Assembly (NCBI GenBank): GCA_026225235.1 | Contig: JAMFSK010000200.1 | Span: 1-64,000 of the forward strand | Origin: Burkholderiales bacterium | GTDB lineage: Bacteria > Pseudomonadota > Gammaproteobacteria > Burkholderiales > Burkholderiaceae | Direction of reading: 5' to 3' | Length of the DNA: 64,000 bases | In this document: positions 62,215 through 64,000 of the stretch, one piece after another | Numbering within the stretch: position 1 is the stretch's first letter | Layout: every line of letters begins with the position of its first letter | Notes under the pieces: model-generated | Databases searched by the model: none | Told to the model about the DNA's origin: nothing | The model's input: the letters and a program-made list of their open reading frames with translations, nothing else | Position numbers and translations under genes: made by a program

Positions 62215-62682
62215 TTATTGTTGAATCCAGGGCAAATCATAAGAACGCCAGCCGCCGTCACGGCCGCGCTGCTGCTGCTCATCGAGATCGCCCTCAAAAC
62301 CTTCGAGGACGTTAAATATCTGAGTAAATCCCGCCTTTGCAGCGGCCTCGGCCGCGAGCGCCGACCGATTCCCGCTACGGCACAAGAGCAGCACCACCGC
62401 GTCTTTACCGGTCTTGGCCTCGAGCTCGCGCGTGAAACGCGGGTTGCGCGTCAAGCTGGTGCCCGTGGCCCAGGGCACATGCACACTTTCGGGAACATAA
62501 CCGACAAACACCCGTTCTTCGTTCGTCCGGACGTCGACGAGCACCGCTTCGCCGGCCTCGACGAGAGCCCAGGCTTGCCGGGGCGAAATGCCGCCTGCAT
62601 ACGCCAGTCCGGCTGAGCGCCCCACTGCGCGTGCCGCTTCGAGTGCTTCCTGAGTAGTGCTGGTTTGAGTTGCTACCGTCAT
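62215..62682 (-). CDS. single-domain rhodanese sulfurtransferase
   Basis: 155 residues with one rhodanese domain: WALVEAGEAVLVDVRTNEER, VFVGYVPESVHVPW, the catalytic loop LLCRSGNRSALAAEAAAKAG with active Cys, and FNVLEGFEGDLDE. Six-residue active loop CRSGNR suits sulfur transfer from persulfides. First gene of the encapsulin operon, so a natural acceptor or donor of the sulfur released by the encapsulated cysteine desulfurase. Rhodanese genes are known neighbours of family 2A encapsulins. Confidence 0.94.
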   Translation of the reverse strand: MTVATQTSTTQEALEAARAVGRSAGLAYAGGISPRQAWALVEAGEAVLVDVRTNEERVFVGYVPESVHVPWATGTSLTRNPRFTRELEAKTGKDAVVLLLCRSGNRSALAAEAAAKAGFTQIFNVLEGFEGDLDEQQQRGRDGGWRSYDLPWIQQ

Positions 62683-62868
62683 CTATATCTCCACACGGAT
62701 CTTTGTCTATCGCGCGTTCAGGGACGCGGCGAACCACAACTTCAGTGTCCAGGGCAACCGCCTATAGCCACCAACGTCACTATGAAAGACCCCGGCGCAC
62801 GAGAGAACCAAGAAAACGTCATTTCCTAAGAGCAAATACAGCGATAGCCCGTCGCGTGGGCATTCGAG
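62683..62868 (-). promoter_or_regulatory. promoter region of the encapsulin operon
   Basis: 186 bp between the upstream hydrolase gene and the rhodanese, both on the minus strand. It should hold the operon promoter and perhaps the XRE operator; I could not pick out boxes or a convincing palindrome. Confidence 0.35.
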
Positions 62869-63780
62869 TCACTGCGCCGCCGTAAGGCCAGCGTCACCGC
62901 GAGCACGCGGTTCGAACGCGAGCACGTCGCCGAGAACACGGTTCACCGTGGCGGGCTTCTCGAGCATGATCTGGTGGCCGCAATCCGGAAGTTCGATAAA
63001 CGTACCGAACGTCAGCGCCTCAGCCAGCGCACGCGCGCCCGCCGGCGGCGTCAGTGCATCGCTGTCTCCTGACACCAGAACGATTGGCAACGCCAAGTCT
63101 GCAAGTCGGTCGGCCTCTGCCCATAACGCGTCGCGCATCACGGCCTGCATGATCGCCATCGTGTTCCTGGCCGCCGTGCGCTCTTCGAAAGCCACCAGCA
63201 GCGGGTCAGCCAGCGGGTGCCACGCGAGCCGGCGAAAACGTCGCGCAAAGAACGGTTTGAGCAGCGACACAATCCACGTCGGCCACTCGAGCACGCCGCC
63301 TCGCGGCGGCCGCGTCAGCTGAGTGCCTAGCAACAGCGCGGCGGCCACCTCTTCGAGTCGGCCCAGCGCAGCCAGTTGCTGCAGTAGCCGCAGCGTGCTG
63401 CCCGTACCCATCGAATGACCCACGAGCACGTTGCGCGCGCCCTTGTAGCGCTCGAGGATCGCGAGATAGTCGAGCAGTGTCTGTTCGCCGTGGTACGGCG
63501 AGTCGGCACCGCCGACGGCCGGGCGCGGACTTGCTCCGTGCCCGAGAAAATCCCACGCCACGGCGCTGTAGCCCGCTTCGACGACGGCCTGCCATTGATA
63601 GCGCCACTGGTTCTTGTTTCCCCCGCCTCCATGGGCGAAGAAAACCACGGTGTCGTGGTGTGCGGCCTCAGACGGCGCCGCATGGTGGGCGACGTCGAGA
63701 ATACGGCCCGCACGGACCTCGATCGGTTCACCTTTAACGAGCGCTTGCGTCAGCAGGCCCGGATCTGCATTTTCACGCAT
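62869..63780 (-). CDS. alpha/beta-fold hydrolase
   Basis: 303 residues. The hydrolase motifs are VVFFAHGGGGNKNQWRYQWQ (oxyanion region), AWDFLGHGASPRP, the nucleophile elbow VLVGHSMGTGSTL, the Asp in VSGDSDALTP and the His in LPDCGHQIMLEKP. AGGAG supports ATG 63780. It begins 35 nt after an oligopeptide-type ABC ATPase gene on the same strand, so it probably belongs to that partly visible operon and not to the encapsulin genes. Substrate unknown. Confidence 0.9.
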   Translation of the reverse strand: MRENADPGLLTQALVKGEPIEVRAGRILDVAHHAAPSEAAHHDTVVFFAHGGGGNKNQWRYQWQAVVEAGYSAVAWDFLGHGASPRPAVGGADSPYHGEQTLLDYLAILERYKGARNVLVGHSMGTGSTLRLLQQLAALGRLEEVAAALLLGTQLTRPPRGGVLEWPTWIVSLLKPFFARRFRRLAWHPLADPLLVAFEERTAARNTMAIMQAVMRDALWAEADRLADLALPIVLVSGDSDALTPPAGARALAEALTFGTFIELPDCGHQIMLEKPATVNRVLGDVLAFEPRARGDAGLTAAQ

Positions 63781-63815
63781 GGCGTGCTCCTGTCATTCAA
63801 GCGGGTTTTAACGTG

Positions 63816-64000
63816 TCAAACACATTCCACGATGGCGGGTGAGCTCAGCACTGGCGCACGCCGCCCTGGCGATGCTTCGATCAGTTGACGCGTATAAGGA
63901 TGCCGCGGGGCCTCGAAGACCTGCGCGACCTCGCCGATCTCGACGATTCGACCGGCCCGCATGACGGCAATGCGGTCGCAGATCTGTGCCGCGATGCGCA
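63816..64000 (-). CDS. oligopeptide-type ABC transporter ATPase, C-terminal end only
   Basis: The minus strand is open from the window edge to a TGA at 63816-63818, giving about 60 residues: AAQICDRIAVMRAGRIVEIG, then EVAQVFEAPRHPYTRQLIEA. This is the C-terminal part of a DppD/OppD-like ATPase, past the switch His, ending in the typical HPYTRxL segment. Walker motifs lie beyond the window. Confidence 0.88.
   Translation of the reverse strand, partial: RIAAQICDRIAVMRAGRIVEIGEVAQVFEAPRHPYTRQLIEASPGRRAPVLSSPAIVECV

Noticed and set aside
1-64000. CRISPR arrays, insertion sequences, integrases, tRNA or rRNA genes
   Set aside because: Looked for and not found by eye; no regular repeats or transposase motifs in any supported frame.

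Overview
The window looks like chromosomal or megaplasmid DNA of a Burkholderiaceae bacterium (Paraburkholderia/Caballeronia-like). This is inferred from high GC, G/C-ending codons and the mix of LysR/LacI regulators, many ABC systems, TonB uptake and oxidative organosulfur genes. I saw no rRNA, tRNA, CRISPR array, transposase or integrase. Both ends cut genes: a LysR regulator on the left and an oligopeptide-type ABC ATPase on the right.

Left part (1-14.4 kb): LysR/DMT-transporter divergent pair, a DoxX-like membrane protein, a chemoreceptor, then a LacI-controlled catabolic operon. The operon encodes a sugar-type ABC importer (binding protein, single-domain ATPase, permease), a phosphotriesterase-like lactonase, a glutamine-amidotransferase-like protein, an M20 hydrolase, a PfkB kinase and a BtpA/SgcQ protein. 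Two identical 12-bp palindromes (5680-5691 and 9813-9824) lie before its two halves. I cannot name the substrate; the gene combination is unusual.

Middle part (14.4-54.8 kb): a sulfur-acquisition region. It holds MetY, a taurine/sulfonate-type binding protein, two DszB-like desulfinases with the Cys/His/Arg triad and one cytoplasmic DszB paralogue that has lost Cys and His. It also has a DszC/SfnB-like oxidase, an SfnG-like and a DszA/NtaA-like FMN monooxygenase, a CmcJ/NvfI-like oxidoreductase, and a flavoprotein/[2Fe-2S] pair. Uptake is covered from outside to inside: TonB-dependent receptor, TonB-ExbB-ExbD, three dipeptide-type binding proteins, two permeases and a fused double ATPase. Together this suggests import and stepwise desulfurisation of an organosulfur compound. 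No flavin reductase is visible in the window.

Right part (54.8-64 kb): a minus-strand operon for a family 2A encapsulin nanocompartment. In transcription order it encodes a rhodanese, serine O-acetyltransferase, a small XRE regulator, the SrpI-type shell, a cysteine desulfurase with a ~290-residue disordered cargo domain, a sulfate-binding protein and a SulP permease. It would link sulfate uptake, O-acetylserine/cysteine synthesis and encapsulated release or storage of cysteine sulfur. This is the most striking system in the window. An alpha/beta hydrolase and the end of an ABC ATPase gene follow.
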